Source: Butyricimonas sp. Marseille-P3923
GTDB lineage: Bacteria; Bacteroidota; Bacteroidia; Bacteroidales; Marinifilaceae
Assembly (NCBI RefSeq): GCF_900184685.1
Contig: NZ_FXXL01000007.1
Span: forward strand, 868,001 to 932,000
Reading direction: 5' to 3'
DNA: 64,000 bases
The translations under genes were made by a program, and so were the position numbers. The stretch's first letter is position 1. The number at the start of each line of letters is the position of its first letter. Shown here piece by piece: positions 34,632-42,710 of this stretch. The notes beneath the pieces were generated by a model, which did no database searches, was not told the DNA's origin, and saw only the letters and a list, made by a program, of their open reading frames with translations.

Positions 34632-35669
34632 ATGGCTGATTATACAAGTCTTATTAATCGTATCGAAAGTAGATACAATCCGGATTCTCTTAGAGAAGTC
34701 CGACTGAATTCCATTTCTTCCCTTTCTGGCATAGACAAGGATATTGCAAAATATGTAAAGCTTGCCATGAATGAAGTTGACCCTATATATACGAACAAGA
34801 CTTTAGAAGCAGGTGAAAATGCAAAATCGCATTTGCAAAGAGAACTACAGCAAAGTGTTGATTTTCGCTACCAGGGTTCTGTAATGACTAGAACTCATAT
34901 TCGTGGTGTTAGTGATATTGACTTGCTTACAATTACCTGTAAATTTCAAGATACAGATTACAGCAAAGCTAAAGCATTTGTTGAAAATCATCCCTACTCG
35001 TATGATGCTGAAACGATGCGAATAAAAAATTGGGTCAACAGTTTTAATCGATATACTGGAGATGCAAATTATGATTTAAGACAACTTCGTTTGGAAGACG
35101 AAAGAATTTTGCAATCTCATTATGTAATATGCGATATTACGAAACCAAAATCCATACGTATAACGAACCAAAACCTACATCGTGATGTTGACGTTGTTGT
35201 TGCTTCATGGCATGATTCTTTTGGATACATTAGTGGAAATGGCGATGTATATAGAGGCATTTATATTTACGATAAACAAAAGAATGATCGTCTTGGACCA
35301 GACTATCCCTTCCTCAGTATAGATAGAATCAACACGAGAAGTTCATACACCGAAGGACGACTCAAAAAGATGATTCGATTCCTTAAAAATGTAAAAGCGG
35401 ATGCATCAGTAAATATAGACCTAACCAGTTTTGATATAAATGCAATCTGCTATGATATTAATATTGAAGAATATCGCAATTCTTACTACCTAGACTTGGT
35501 CCGGGTTTTATGGCTCAAGCTTTACCACTTATGTCAAAACGAGTCGGAAGCAAATGGATTAAAATCTGTAGACGGAACCGAATATATATTTAGAAATAAT
35601 CCATCTAAGCTTGAAAACTTGAAACGATTGCATAACGAAGTGTGGAACATATATAAAGAAATACAATAA
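34632..35669 (+). CDS. cdnE: CBASS CD-NTase (cyclic dinucleotide synthase, CdnE-like)
   Basis: A 345-residue protein of the DNA polymerase beta-like nucleotidyltransferase fold. The motif YQGSV (residues 80-84) and SDIDLL (94-99) give the GS and the two metal-binding Asp (D95, D97); the third acid is probably D187 in RDVDVVVASW. This is the active-site layout of cGAS/DncV-like enzymes. Bacterial STING effectors are, in published systems, paired with CdnE enzymes that make cyclic di-GMP, so that product is likely here. The next gene starts immediately after the stop (TAA then ATG), so the two form one unit. The clade is inferred from the partner, not from an alignment. Confidence 0.82.
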   Translation: MADYTSLINRIESRYNPDSLREVRLNSISSLSGIDKDIAKYVKLAMNEVDPIYTNKTLEAGENAKSHLQRELQQSVDFRYQGSVMTRTHIRGVSDIDLLTITCKFQDTDYSKAKAFVENHPYSYDAETMRIKNWVNSFNRYTGDANYDLRQLRLEDERILQSHYVICDITKPKSIRITNQNLHRDVDVVVASWHDSFGYISGNGDVYRGIYIYDKQKNDRLGPDYPFLSIDRINTRSSYTEGRLKKMIRFLKNVKADASVNIDLTSFDINAICYDINIEEYRNSYYLDLVRVLWLKLYHLCQNESEANGLKSVDGTEYIFRNNPSKLENLKRLHNEVWNIYKEIQ

Positions 35670-36638
35670 ATGAAACCAAGGATATTTATAGGATCATCTA
35701 CTGAAGGATTAGCTGTTGTTCAAAGAATTAAAACATTCTTTGAGCCAGACTATGATTGTTATATTTGGAATGACGGCATATTTCAATTTAATGAAAGCTT
35801 TTTGGAAACCTTACTTAAGTCTGCAAGTTTGTTTGATTTTGGTTTTATGGTATTTGCCGCTGACGATATTAGTAGAATCCGAAATCAAGAATATAATACA
35901 GCAAGAGATAATGTGCTTTTTGAATACGGACTCTTTTTGGGAAGAGTTGGAGTTGACAGAGCCTATATCATTAAAGAAGATGCGGTTAAAATACCATCTG
36001 ATATATTAGGCGTTACATTATTATCTTACGCGACAACTTATAACCAAGATGGGATCAAAATACCTAATCAGGACTTTGAAATGCAACTGTCAAATCTTAA
36101 AAAGAAAATTGATGAAAAAGTTGCTTTAGGACATCTAGGGCTTTTGCCTTCTACTGTTATCGCAATTTCTTATTTTGAAAATTTTATCAAATTATTGGCA
36201 GATGAGATAATTAGGCAAGGTGATAAAATTCAAATTGGGGATAAAATATACAAATCTGCGAAGATTAGAATTGTTATCCCAAGGACTCTTGATGCTGATA
36301 TGAAAAGGCAAGCAACAATATATTTCCGCAAAATACATTTTGAATCTTGTCCAATCACAACTGTTCACCGTAGTTATCCGATTTATGTCGAATCTACCTC
36401 TGAAGGTAATGTTAAGGACGAAGCAATTATTGCAGACATGCCAACTATCCTGAGTGGTATTGACAAGGCAATTGACATGTATTTCAGAGTAGGCCACATT
36501 GGTAAAACACAAGAACAACAACTCACAGAAGAAAGAGAACTGAATAACTTCACACGTGTTTTGAGTCTGCTAATTTCACAAGAAGCTTTTTGCAGAGAAA
36601 TTGTTGAAATTGTAGATGATGATAACCAACCGATATAG
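35670..36638 (+). CDS. cap12: CBASS effector TIR-STING
   Basis: A 322-residue fusion. Residues 1-125 are a TIR-like domain (RIFIGSSTEGLAVVQRIK; FGFMVFAADD; ARDNVLFEYGLFLGRVG), with the likely catalytic Glu at E85 in LFEYG. Residues 155-320 resemble the STING ligand-binding domain: LLPSTVIAISYFENFIKLL aligns by eye with the start of animal STING (GLAWSYYIGYLRLIL), followed by HRSYPIYVESTSEG and IADMPTILSGI. In published TIR-STING proteins, c-di-GMP binding drives filament formation and NAD cleavage that stops phage spread. There are no TM helices, as expected for this subtype. The length is as expected for the Sphingobacterium-type proteins. Confidence 0.82.
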   Translation: MKPRIFIGSSTEGLAVVQRIKTFFEPDYDCYIWNDGIFQFNESFLETLLKSASLFDFGFMVFAADDISRIRNQEYNTARDNVLFEYGLFLGRVGVDRAYIIKEDAVKIPSDILGVTLLSYATTYNQDGIKIPNQDFEMQLSNLKKKIDEKVALGHLGLLPSTVIAISYFENFIKLLADEIIRQGDKIQIGDKIYKSAKIRIVIPRTLDADMKRQATIYFRKIHFESCPITTVHRSYPIYVESTSEGNVKDEAIIADMPTILSGIDKAIDMYFRVGHIGKTQEQQLTEERELNNFTRVLSLLISQEAFCREIVEIVDDDNQPI

Positions 36639-36655
36639 TCATCGTAACATTTTTT

Positions 36656-37678
36656 ATGGCAAAGAATATAGAGATACGGAATAGTACAGCAGAATTTCTT
36701 ATCTTCATGCTTGAAGGCAAGGGGGATGGGATTCAAGTGATGTATAAGAATGAAACCATTTGGGCAACCCAAAAGGCGATGGCACAGCTTTTTGATGTAG
36801 GAGTAGCTGCAATCAGCAAGCATCTTAAAAATATTTTTGAGAGTGGTGAGTTGGACGAACATTCAGTTATTTCCAAAATGGAAACAACTGCTTCAGATGG
36901 CAAAAATTATAACACAACCTTCTATAATCTCGATGCCATTATCAGTGTCGGATATAGAGTCAATTCTGTTCGTGCCACTCAGTTCCGGCAGTGGTGTACA
37001 TTTGTACTCCGGCAGTTTGCCATCCGTGGATATGTGCTTGATCGGAAGCGAATGGAGAACGGCTCTTTCATCGGTGAGGACTACTTTGAACATTTGCTTG
37101 CCGAAATAAGGGAGATAAGGCTGAGTGAGCGTCGTTTTTATCAGAAACTGACCGATATTTATGCTACGGCAATAGACTACAACAAGGATGCTCCGATAAC
37201 TCGTCTGTTTTTCAAGAAAGTACAGAACAAAATGCATTATGCTATACACGGACATACTGCTGCGGAGCTGATTGTAGAACGAGCCAATGCAGATAAAGAG
37301 CACATGGGATTGACAACTTGGGAAAAGGCTCCGAATGGGAAAATTGTCAAAACAGATGTGTCTGTTGCAAAAAACTATTTACGAGAAAACGAATTGGAAG
37401 AAATGGGCAGAATAGTCAATGCGTCCCTTGATATGGCAGAAAATATGGCTAAACGTCACATTCCAATGACAATGGAGGATTGGGCAAAGCGTATTGACAA
37501 ATTCATTGATGTGGCAGAACTTCCGATATTACAGGATAACGGAAATGTGTCTGCCGAATTTGCCAAAGAGTTTGCGGAAACAGAGTTTGAAAAGTATAGG
37601 ATTATTCAAGACAGACTGTTCCAATCCGATTTTGACCGATTCGGTGATGGCAATCTACTCCCTTTGGATATAGAATGA
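36656..37678 (+). CDS. RhuM family protein
   Basis: A 340-residue protein with the RhuM pattern: IWATQKAMAQLFDVGVAAISKHLKNIFESGEL, then TTFYNLDAIISVGYRVNS, ATQFRQWCTFVLRQFAIRGYVLDRKRM, and a C-terminal half with FFKKVQNKMHYAIHGHTAAELIVERA. The first part is a helix-turn-helix; the last part (EHMGLTTWE) resembles Fic/DOC-like or Bro-N-associated tails. RhuM was named in a Salmonella virulence island and is frequent in genomic islands and beside restriction systems; its activity is not established. It starts 17 bases after TIR-STING, so it may be the third gene of that operon. Confidence 0.85.
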   Translation: MAKNIEIRNSTAEFLIFMLEGKGDGIQVMYKNETIWATQKAMAQLFDVGVAAISKHLKNIFESGELDEHSVISKMETTASDGKNYNTTFYNLDAIISVGYRVNSVRATQFRQWCTFVLRQFAIRGYVLDRKRMENGSFIGEDYFEHLLAEIREIRLSERRFYQKLTDIYATAIDYNKDAPITRLFFKKVQNKMHYAIHGHTAAELIVERANADKEHMGLTTWEKAPNGKIVKTDVSVAKNYLRENELEEMGRIVNASLDMAENMAKRHIPMTMEDWAKRIDKFIDVAELPILQDNGNVSAEFAKEFAETEFEKYRIIQDRLFQSDFDRFGDGNLLPLDIE

Positions 37679-37690
37679 TATGGAGGTGAA

Positions 37691-37737
37691 AAGCGACGAG
37701 TTTCAATCCTGATTTTCAGGTTTAAGGCTCGTTGCTT
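37691..37737. terminator. Nested hairpin between convergent operons
   Basis: AAGCGACGAG pairs with CTCGTTGCTT around an inner hairpin CCTGAttTTCAGG. It separates the defence genes (+) from the mobilisation genes (-). Confidence 0.65.
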
Positions 37738-37749
37738 TGTAGTTATCTG

Positions 37750-38289
37750 CTATTGGGACTTGTTCAATACTTTCAAAAGAAGTATCATTGTGGTAATTCC
37801 GCCTGCGGCAAGCAGAATAGTCCATAAAACAGCCTTCCAAATCAATGCCGAGTGCAAAATCTCCACATTGGCTATTATGATACTGGAGAAAAAAGAAAAC
37901 AGTACGACCAGTATGATAATCAAGATGTAAAATGTCATATGTGGTATGAAAATATGGTTGTCAATCTTGCGGATTTTTCGCTCGGTTTCATCCCATTTGT
38001 CTTGAATTTGGCAAAGGGACTTATCAAGTACAGATTGCCCGAATTTTTCGGCTTGCTCCTGCGTATCTTGGGCGATAGCCAATTTATATTCCCTAAGAAA
38101 TTCAAGTAAATTTTCCAGATTTATACTCATCTTATGCACATTGTCATTCAGGTTGGCAAGTTCTTTGGCGTTCACGTCAAGTAGCCGTTTCACTTCCTCC
38201 AGATATTCATTCTTTGGAGTGGCTTTTATGGATTCCGCTTCATCCATTTCTGCGGAAAAATCGAATTTCTTTTTCATGCTTGACTTCAT
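37750..38289 (-). CDS. Mobilisation-associated membrane protein, hypothetical
   Basis: A 179-residue protein. Residues about 25-100 form a long charged coiled coil (EYLEEVKRLLDVNAKELANL, MSINLENLLEFLREYKLAI), then two TM helices (MTFYILIIILVVLFSFFSSIIIANV; ALIWKAVLWTILLAAGGITTMILLL). It lies 4 bases after the relaxase gene, on the same strand. Similar proteins often follow relaxase genes of Bacteroides mobilizable elements; it may link the relaxosome to the membrane or host coupling protein, which is inference. The first in-frame ATG is used; an alternative is four codons in. Confidence 0.65.
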   Translation of the reverse strand: MKSSMKKKFDFSAEMDEAESIKATPKNEYLEEVKRLLDVNAKELANLNDNVHKMSINLENLLEFLREYKLAIAQDTQEQAEKFGQSVLDKSLCQIQDKWDETERKIRKIDNHIFIPHMTFYILIIILVVLFSFFSSIIIANVEILHSALIWKAVLWTILLAAGGITTMILLLKVLNKSQ

Positions 38290-38293
38290 AGGC

Positions 38294-39505
38294 TTATCGT
38301 TTCAATCCTGTTTTCGGCTTCTTTCCTAACGAACGACTGGCAATCCGGGCGCATCTGCGCGCCCATTGCAAATTGTTTTCGTCCTTGTCTCTCCACGGAA
38401 GGTCACTTTGCGAACCTCCGCCACCGCCTCCTGTTGCAACGTTGGGCGTTTCGAACAGTCCGACAAAAATAGCCACAGCCATATCGGTAAGCTCCTGACA
38501 GTTGGAAACGAACCTGTAATCAAACTCGTCATTGAAGCAGCCGAACACTTTTTCCGGAATATATAATCGGTGTTCCTTACCTTCATGGTTAAGAGTATAT
38601 GGAACTGTATCAGAACGATAAGTATTATATCTGGTGGCATTGGATGCCGATGGCTTTTCAATATGTTTCGGCTGTATATCTTCAGGTTTACTGTTCAATG
38701 TGGTAACACCTGACTTATAATGCAACTTATTCCATGTCGTAGGAAGTTTCGAAATCATCAGATTCCTGCCGACTCCCAATTCGGAAGCCTTGTATTTGGT
38801 GTTCCCATGCACGAGTGCATAACCACGGAGAATACCTTGCTTGTCTTCTCGTTCATGTATGGCATAGCCTTTCCGTATAAGAGCATTTTTGTATGCTTCC
38901 CATGACCATGATTGCATTGATTTCAGAGTATCCATGCAGTCACGATTCACTTGGTGAATATTGGAATTTCTGATTTGTGCCGCAGTCGTCCAGCCTCGTT
39001 TCTTTGCCACCCGTTCGGCGGCACGTTGCGCACGAAGATGAATGTTATGGTCGTTGTTGATATTGCCATCTTCATCCAAACGACAGACCGCAGCATGTAG
39101 GTGGGGAACTTCGCCTTTGGATTCCGTATGAAGCCAAACCGAGTATTTGCTGTTAGTCAAATTGGTCGGACAGGAACGGACTTTTCCGTCCTTGCCGGTA
39201 ATCACTTGTTTGTCGAATTCCTCAGCGAAATCCTGCCAGAGTTTTTGCCAGTCCTCTATGTCAAAGAATTGGGTATGTTCAGGCGAAGGACTCAGCTCGA
39301 TTCTGATTACGGAATTCTTTATCGGTCGATGTTGGGATAAGGTCAACTGCATGGAGTTCCATATTCCCATTGCGTCCGGTTCAGAGTGCAACAGATTATC
39401 CAATACCCGATAGATTTTCTCCGGATGTTTCTTGTTCTGTGATTCGCCGGTAATGTAACGGATGGCGTTTATGCCGTGCGATATGGCTTTCGCTTTTGCA
39501 ATCAT
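38294..39505 (-). CDS. Relaxase/mobilisation nuclease (MOBP-like)
   Basis: A 403-residue relaxase. It opens with MIAKAKAISHGINAIRYITG, the usual start for Bacteroides mobilizable-element relaxases. SVWLHTESKGEVPHLHAAVCRLDEDGN gives the His-x-His metal site. RAAERVAKKRGW and a long basic C-terminal part (PTTWNKLHYKSG and beyond) complete the pattern. It would nick the transfer origin and pilot the strand into a recipient with help from a conjugative element's machinery. The ATG overlaps the MobC stop by four bases, so the two are made together. Confidence 0.88.
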   Translation of the reverse strand: MIAKAKAISHGINAIRYITGESQNKKHPEKIYRVLDNLLHSEPDAMGIWNSMQLTLSQHRPIKNSVIRIELSPSPEHTQFFDIEDWQKLWQDFAEEFDKQVITGKDGKVRSCPTNLTNSKYSVWLHTESKGEVPHLHAAVCRLDEDGNINNDHNIHLRAQRAAERVAKKRGWTTAAQIRNSNIHQVNRDCMDTLKSMQSWSWEAYKNALIRKGYAIHEREDKQGILRGYALVHGNTKYKASELGVGRNLMISKLPTTWNKLHYKSGVTTLNSKPEDIQPKHIEKPSASNATRYNTYRSDTVPYTLNHEGKEHRLYIPEKVFGCFNDEFDYRFVSNCQELTDMAVAIFVGLFETPNVATGGGGGGSQSDLPWRDKDENNLQWARRCARIASRSLGKKPKTGLKR

Positions 39506-39921
39506 TCTTCTTCATGTTTAGCGTTAGACGGAATTTTGTTATGCTCTTTTACCGCATTCAGGAACTGGCAGACGCTTTCGGCTACATTGCCAAGTTCCTT
39601 GAGCCAACCGACCATGAACGGAATCTGATTGAACATTGCCACGCGCTGCTTTGTGGACATTCCATGCAGTGCGGAGGTGTATTTAACAAGGTCTGACCGA
39701 CAATCGTCCAAATTTTGCAACAGTGCCGCTTCTTCTTTTGTAAGCCTTGCTTTGGGCTTGAAGTTATACGCACACGATAATATATAATCGCTTACGGTCA
39801 TACCGCATTGTGCTGCCAGTGATTTTATATGCTCTTTCTGACGGGGAGTGACTTTCGCACCGATGAAGACGCATCTTGTTTCGTTAGAGGAACCAAATGA
39901 ATTTTCAGTATTTTCTTTCAT
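39502..39921 (-). CDS. MobC-like relaxosome accessory protein
   Basis: A 139-residue protein. I start at the ATG at 39921 because the longer open frame upstream is rich in Cys and unlike the family. A ribbon-helix-helix-like start (CVFIGAKVTPRQKEHIKSLAAQCGMTVSDYILSCA) is followed by helices (LTKEEAALLQNLDDCRSDLVKYTSAL; QIPFMVGWLKELGNVAESVCQF). The MobC layout helps relaxase open the origin. It is coupled to the relaxase gene. The upstream region holds several hairpins that could be the oriT. Confidence 0.82.
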   Translation of the reverse strand: MKENTENSFGSSNETRCVFIGAKVTPRQKEHIKSLAAQCGMTVSDYILSCAYNFKPKARLTKEEAALLQNLDDCRSDLVKYTSALHGMSTKQRVAMFNQIPFMVGWLKELGNVAESVCQFLNAVKEHNKIPSNAKHEEE

Positions 39922-40222
39922 ATTAATTGTTCTATAATGGTAAATAGGTGCGAGCTTGCGAGTACCGCACCGGCGAAGGAACTGAGCAGGCAAGAGCGCC
40001 AATGTACAACCGGAACGCAGTGAGGTTATACCTTGGCATATCTTGCAACAGTTACCTGTTGATACTTCCTGGCAAGCCATATCGGATGTGGATATGGAAT
40101 CGGCATTCGGATAGTAAGATATATCTCTAAAAGAGGGGGAGTATGACTATCTCACATTATGTTATCTTGCCTACTTTGCTTTATTCCTATATATACGCCC
40201 CGACAATAAAGTAAAGTTGAAC
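39922..40222 (-). other. Probable origin of transfer region (oriT)
   Basis: Between the MobC gene and the ATPase gene lie several hairpins: GGTGCG / CGCACC (39947-39971), CAACAG / CTGTTG (40046-40061), and the palindrome at 40173-40217. In small mobilizable elements oriT sits upstream of the mobilisation genes. No nick site could be matched to a known one. Confidence 0.45.
40173..40217. repeat. Palindrome, copy 2 (ACTTTGCTTTATT / AATAAAGTAAAGT)
   Basis: 13-base arms with one mismatch and a 19-base loop. The right arm plus following bases (AATAAAGTAAAGTTG) are identical to the copy at 20161-20215, at the other side of the island. Confidence 0.6.
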
Positions 40223-41293
40223 TCAGTAATGGCATTCGGGATTGATTTTATATTCTTTCCCCTCTTTTATCACCATCCGCTTGTTATTGAGAAAGGTGGC
40301 TACCTTGACCGCCTTGTTGTGACCGAGTTTTACACCTTGCAATCCGTACTTCTCTTTCAACCGTTCCAAATAATCACCATAATTACCGATAGTGCCATTC
40401 GCAAAAGTGGCATCCAATGCTGCGCGATGTACATTCTCCGGAATTTCTTTGTACGGATCAAACGGTTCTTTGGTCGGGCGTCCGATTTTCTTTTCTCTGG
40501 GCAGGTAAGGTTCTACCAGTTCGGGTAGCCCCTCTTCGTTTATGTGGAAAGCGAACGGTTCAAACTCACGGTCGCGGATATGCATGGCTTCGACTACGCT
40601 TATGGTCTTATCCTCTTTATCCACTTCGACTTGCATGATGGTTTCCGCCTTATTATTGAGTTCAGTGCCGATGTGACCACGGGCATGTTCATCATTCTTG
40701 TTCTGATGCAGGACAGTATGGATGTGTATCTGCTTGTCATCCGTCCACTGCATGAATTTAGATATAATGTCAGTGGATTCACTGGGTGAGTTGATATCAT
40801 ACAGGAAATCACGGATGCCATCTATAACCACCAATCCTAAATTGGGAATTGTGCCGATAGCTTGTTCAACTATAGCTAATCGCATATCGGGAGAATATTT
40901 GCGCAAAGCCAGCATAACCAGATTGTCTGGCTCTTTGTTTTCCGGTAAATCCGCCAAACGTAAAATGCGTTTTAATACGTTCTGACAATGATACCGTCCT
41001 TGTTCCGTGTCAACGTATAACACCTTCCGTTTATCTTTTGGGAATGTAGACCGATAATGAAGAACAGTGTCATTACTCAATGCCGATGCGACAATGGCTG
41101 AGACATTGAACGTTTTCTTGCTTTTAGCCTTACCTATGGAAGCACTGAAATTGCCTAATGTGCCTATAACTGCATCGTCCACCATCAACACCACAGGCGA
41201 CTGTTCGTATGCACTTGTCACGTTCACTATTGACTCCTCTATGTAAACTGCCAACTCCTCACGTGAAAGAGTCGTATTATCCGCCTTCTCCAT
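40223..41293 (-). CDS. AAA/RecA-like ATPase of a mobilizable element
   Basis: A 356-residue P-loop protein. ASIGKAKSKKTFN (about residues 51-63) is a Walker A variant, and LGLVVIDGIRDFLYD gives Walker B. VLHQNKNDEHARGHIGTEL is the strand-4 region of KaiC/RepA-like helicases. Proteins of this type sit in the replication/mobilisation module of Bacteroides mobilizable transposons, often beside a primase; no primase is seen here. It may help excise or replicate the element. The C-terminal 90 residues may bind DNA. It is followed on the same strand by the probable oriT. Confidence 0.75.
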   Translation of the reverse strand: MEKADNTTLSREELAVYIEESIVNVTSAYEQSPVVLMVDDAVIGTLGNFSASIGKAKSKKTFNVSAIVASALSNDTVLHYRSTFPKDKRKVLYVDTEQGRYHCQNVLKRILRLADLPENKEPDNLVMLALRKYSPDMRLAIVEQAIGTIPNLGLVVIDGIRDFLYDINSPSESTDIISKFMQWTDDKQIHIHTVLHQNKNDEHARGHIGTELNNKAETIMQVEVDKEDKTISVVEAMHIRDREFEPFAFHINEEGLPELVEPYLPREKKIGRPTKEPFDPYKEIPENVHRAALDATFANGTIGNYGDYLERLKEKYGLQGVKLGHNKAVKVATFLNNKRMVIKEGKEYKINPECHY

Positions 41294-41295
41294 CG

Positions 41296-41670
41296 TTACC
41301 AGTTTTTAAGGTTCGGCTTACGGCGATGGGAAGCTAACATAGACTCATTCTCTTCCTCGAAATTTTGCGGAGCCGGATTCTTTCGGGAGGATTCCAGCCA
41401 TTTATCTAATTCGTCCCGATAGATGTAGAGATGCTTCCCTTGTTTGATAACTGGAATATCATCCTTTTTTACCTTATAATAGAAGGTCGATAACGGCATT
41501 TTGAGATAGGCGCAAGCCTCTTGCACTGTCATGGGCACGTGCGTGTTCTCTTTGACTTCGTGTTGCTTGGAAAGTTTTTCCGTCAGCATATTTTCCATGC
41601 TTGCAATCCGGTTGCACAGTTCGCCTACCACTGCCGGCAGGTCATTGAATGTCAGTTCTTCTTGTTTCAT
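41296..41670 (-). CDS. Helix-turn-helix (HTH_17/excisionase-type) protein
   Basis: A 124-residue protein. The central part MTVQEACAYLKMPLSTFYYKVKKDDIPVIKQGKHLYIYRDELDKWLES is a MerR/excisionase-like winged helix with the aromatic-rich wing. The N-terminus forms a short coiled coil. It stops 2 bases before the ATPase gene begins, so they are probably co-translated. In such elements this type usually assists excision or controls the mobility operon. Confidence 0.8.
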   Translation of the reverse strand: MKQEELTFNDLPAVVGELCNRIASMENMLTEKLSKQHEVKENTHVPMTVQEACAYLKMPLSTFYYKVKKDDIPVIKQGKHLYIYRDELDKWLESSRKNPAPQNFEEENESMLASHRRKPNLKNW

Positions 41671-41793
41671 ATTAAAAGTGTTTTAATCGTTTAACATGCT
41701 GCGAACCAACTCAATGAAACCTTGCAGAACAATACAGACCGGATTAATTATTTCATCTGCATACGTTTTTTATTTTGAGTTACTATTATCTGT

Positions 41794-42543
41794 TTATAAA
41801 TGGAAGCGATAATCGCCTTTATCGGGTACGTCAATTGGAATCTGACTTGAAACATTATCGCGCAAATTAAGTTTTAGATATTCAATGGTTGCATTTGTGA
41901 GTTCATGAGGGAATGAAGCTTTTATAAAAGTTGCTCTTTGAAGTAGGGATATCCCCAAACGTTCACCGATGTTCCATGCCAAATGGCGTAGTCCTGGAGA
42001 TTTCAACGGATTATCTATATTGGAGCGAATAGGTTTGTATAAGTCATATCTACCACAAGCCATATATTTTATATTGGAAATGAGGGTTGCAATAGCTTCT
42101 TTAGACAGATAGGGAGCGGTTTTAATAGTTACATATTCACGAATAGCACTCATGACTTCTACTTGTCTTTCTGCTTCTTTCTTTTTGATGTTCTCCAGCA
42201 GTGTATCATAACTATCTATAACTGATTTATTGGACTGTTCAATGGTTTGAGTTTCATTTGCACAACCGTCTTTTATCTCGAAATCAGAGTCAAAAACAAG
42301 CGGAGATTGCCAACCAAAAGAAAAATCGATTGGATTCTTCGTCAGCCATCTATGGAAAAATCGTTGCAGCAGACCGCATGTTGGAACTGTTACCCCTATT
42401 CCAAGTATTATGGGTATCATTACTTTCATTGTGTTGATCTCGTGATAAATATAAAGATAAGTACTTATTGTTGCGTAGGTGATTACCGACAGCGCAAGAA
42501 CAAAACTTATCCTTTGAGTACGAATTTGAGTCCTATTTGTCAT
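41794..42543 (-). CDS. Hypothetical membrane protein of the mobility module
   Basis: A 249-residue protein. I start at MTNRTQ (42543) because the longer frame has only a TTG start. Two hydrophobic segments at the N-terminus (ISFVLALSVITYATISTYLYIY; KVMIPIILGIGVTVPTCGLL) are followed by a soluble helical region with repeated charged segments (KKKEAERQVEVMSAIREYVTIK; LRHLAWNIGERLGISLLQRATFIKA). No family recognised. It stands between the integrase and the HTH/ATPase genes on the same strand. It has no obvious catalytic motif. Confidence 0.5.
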   Translation of the reverse strand: MTNRTQIRTQRISFVLALSVITYATISTYLYIYHEINTMKVMIPIILGIGVTVPTCGLLQRFFHRWLTKNPIDFSFGWQSPLVFDSDFEIKDGCANETQTIEQSNKSVIDSYDTLLENIKKKEAERQVEVMSAIREYVTIKTAPYLSKEAIATLISNIKYMACGRYDLYKPIRSNIDNPLKSPGLRHLAWNIGERLGISLLQRATFIKASFPHELTNATIEYLKLNLRDNVSSQIPIDVPDKGDYRFHL

Positions 42544-42710
42544 ATACTGTAAATGTTTGGAATGATTATGCCACAAAGTTATGTACCGTATTCCAGATAC
42601 TTATAATTGGTGATGACAAATCGCCCAATATTGGTAAAAAATAACGGGTATAGTATGATTTCGGGCTAAAAATCATACTATACCCGTACAAATGGAGGCT
42701 AAAATCGTTA

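Noticed and set aside
39922-40080. N-terminal extension of MobC (frame open to 40080)
   Set aside because: The extra 53 residues are Cys-rich and unlike the family, and the DNA has hairpins expected of oriT. The ATG at 39921 is better.
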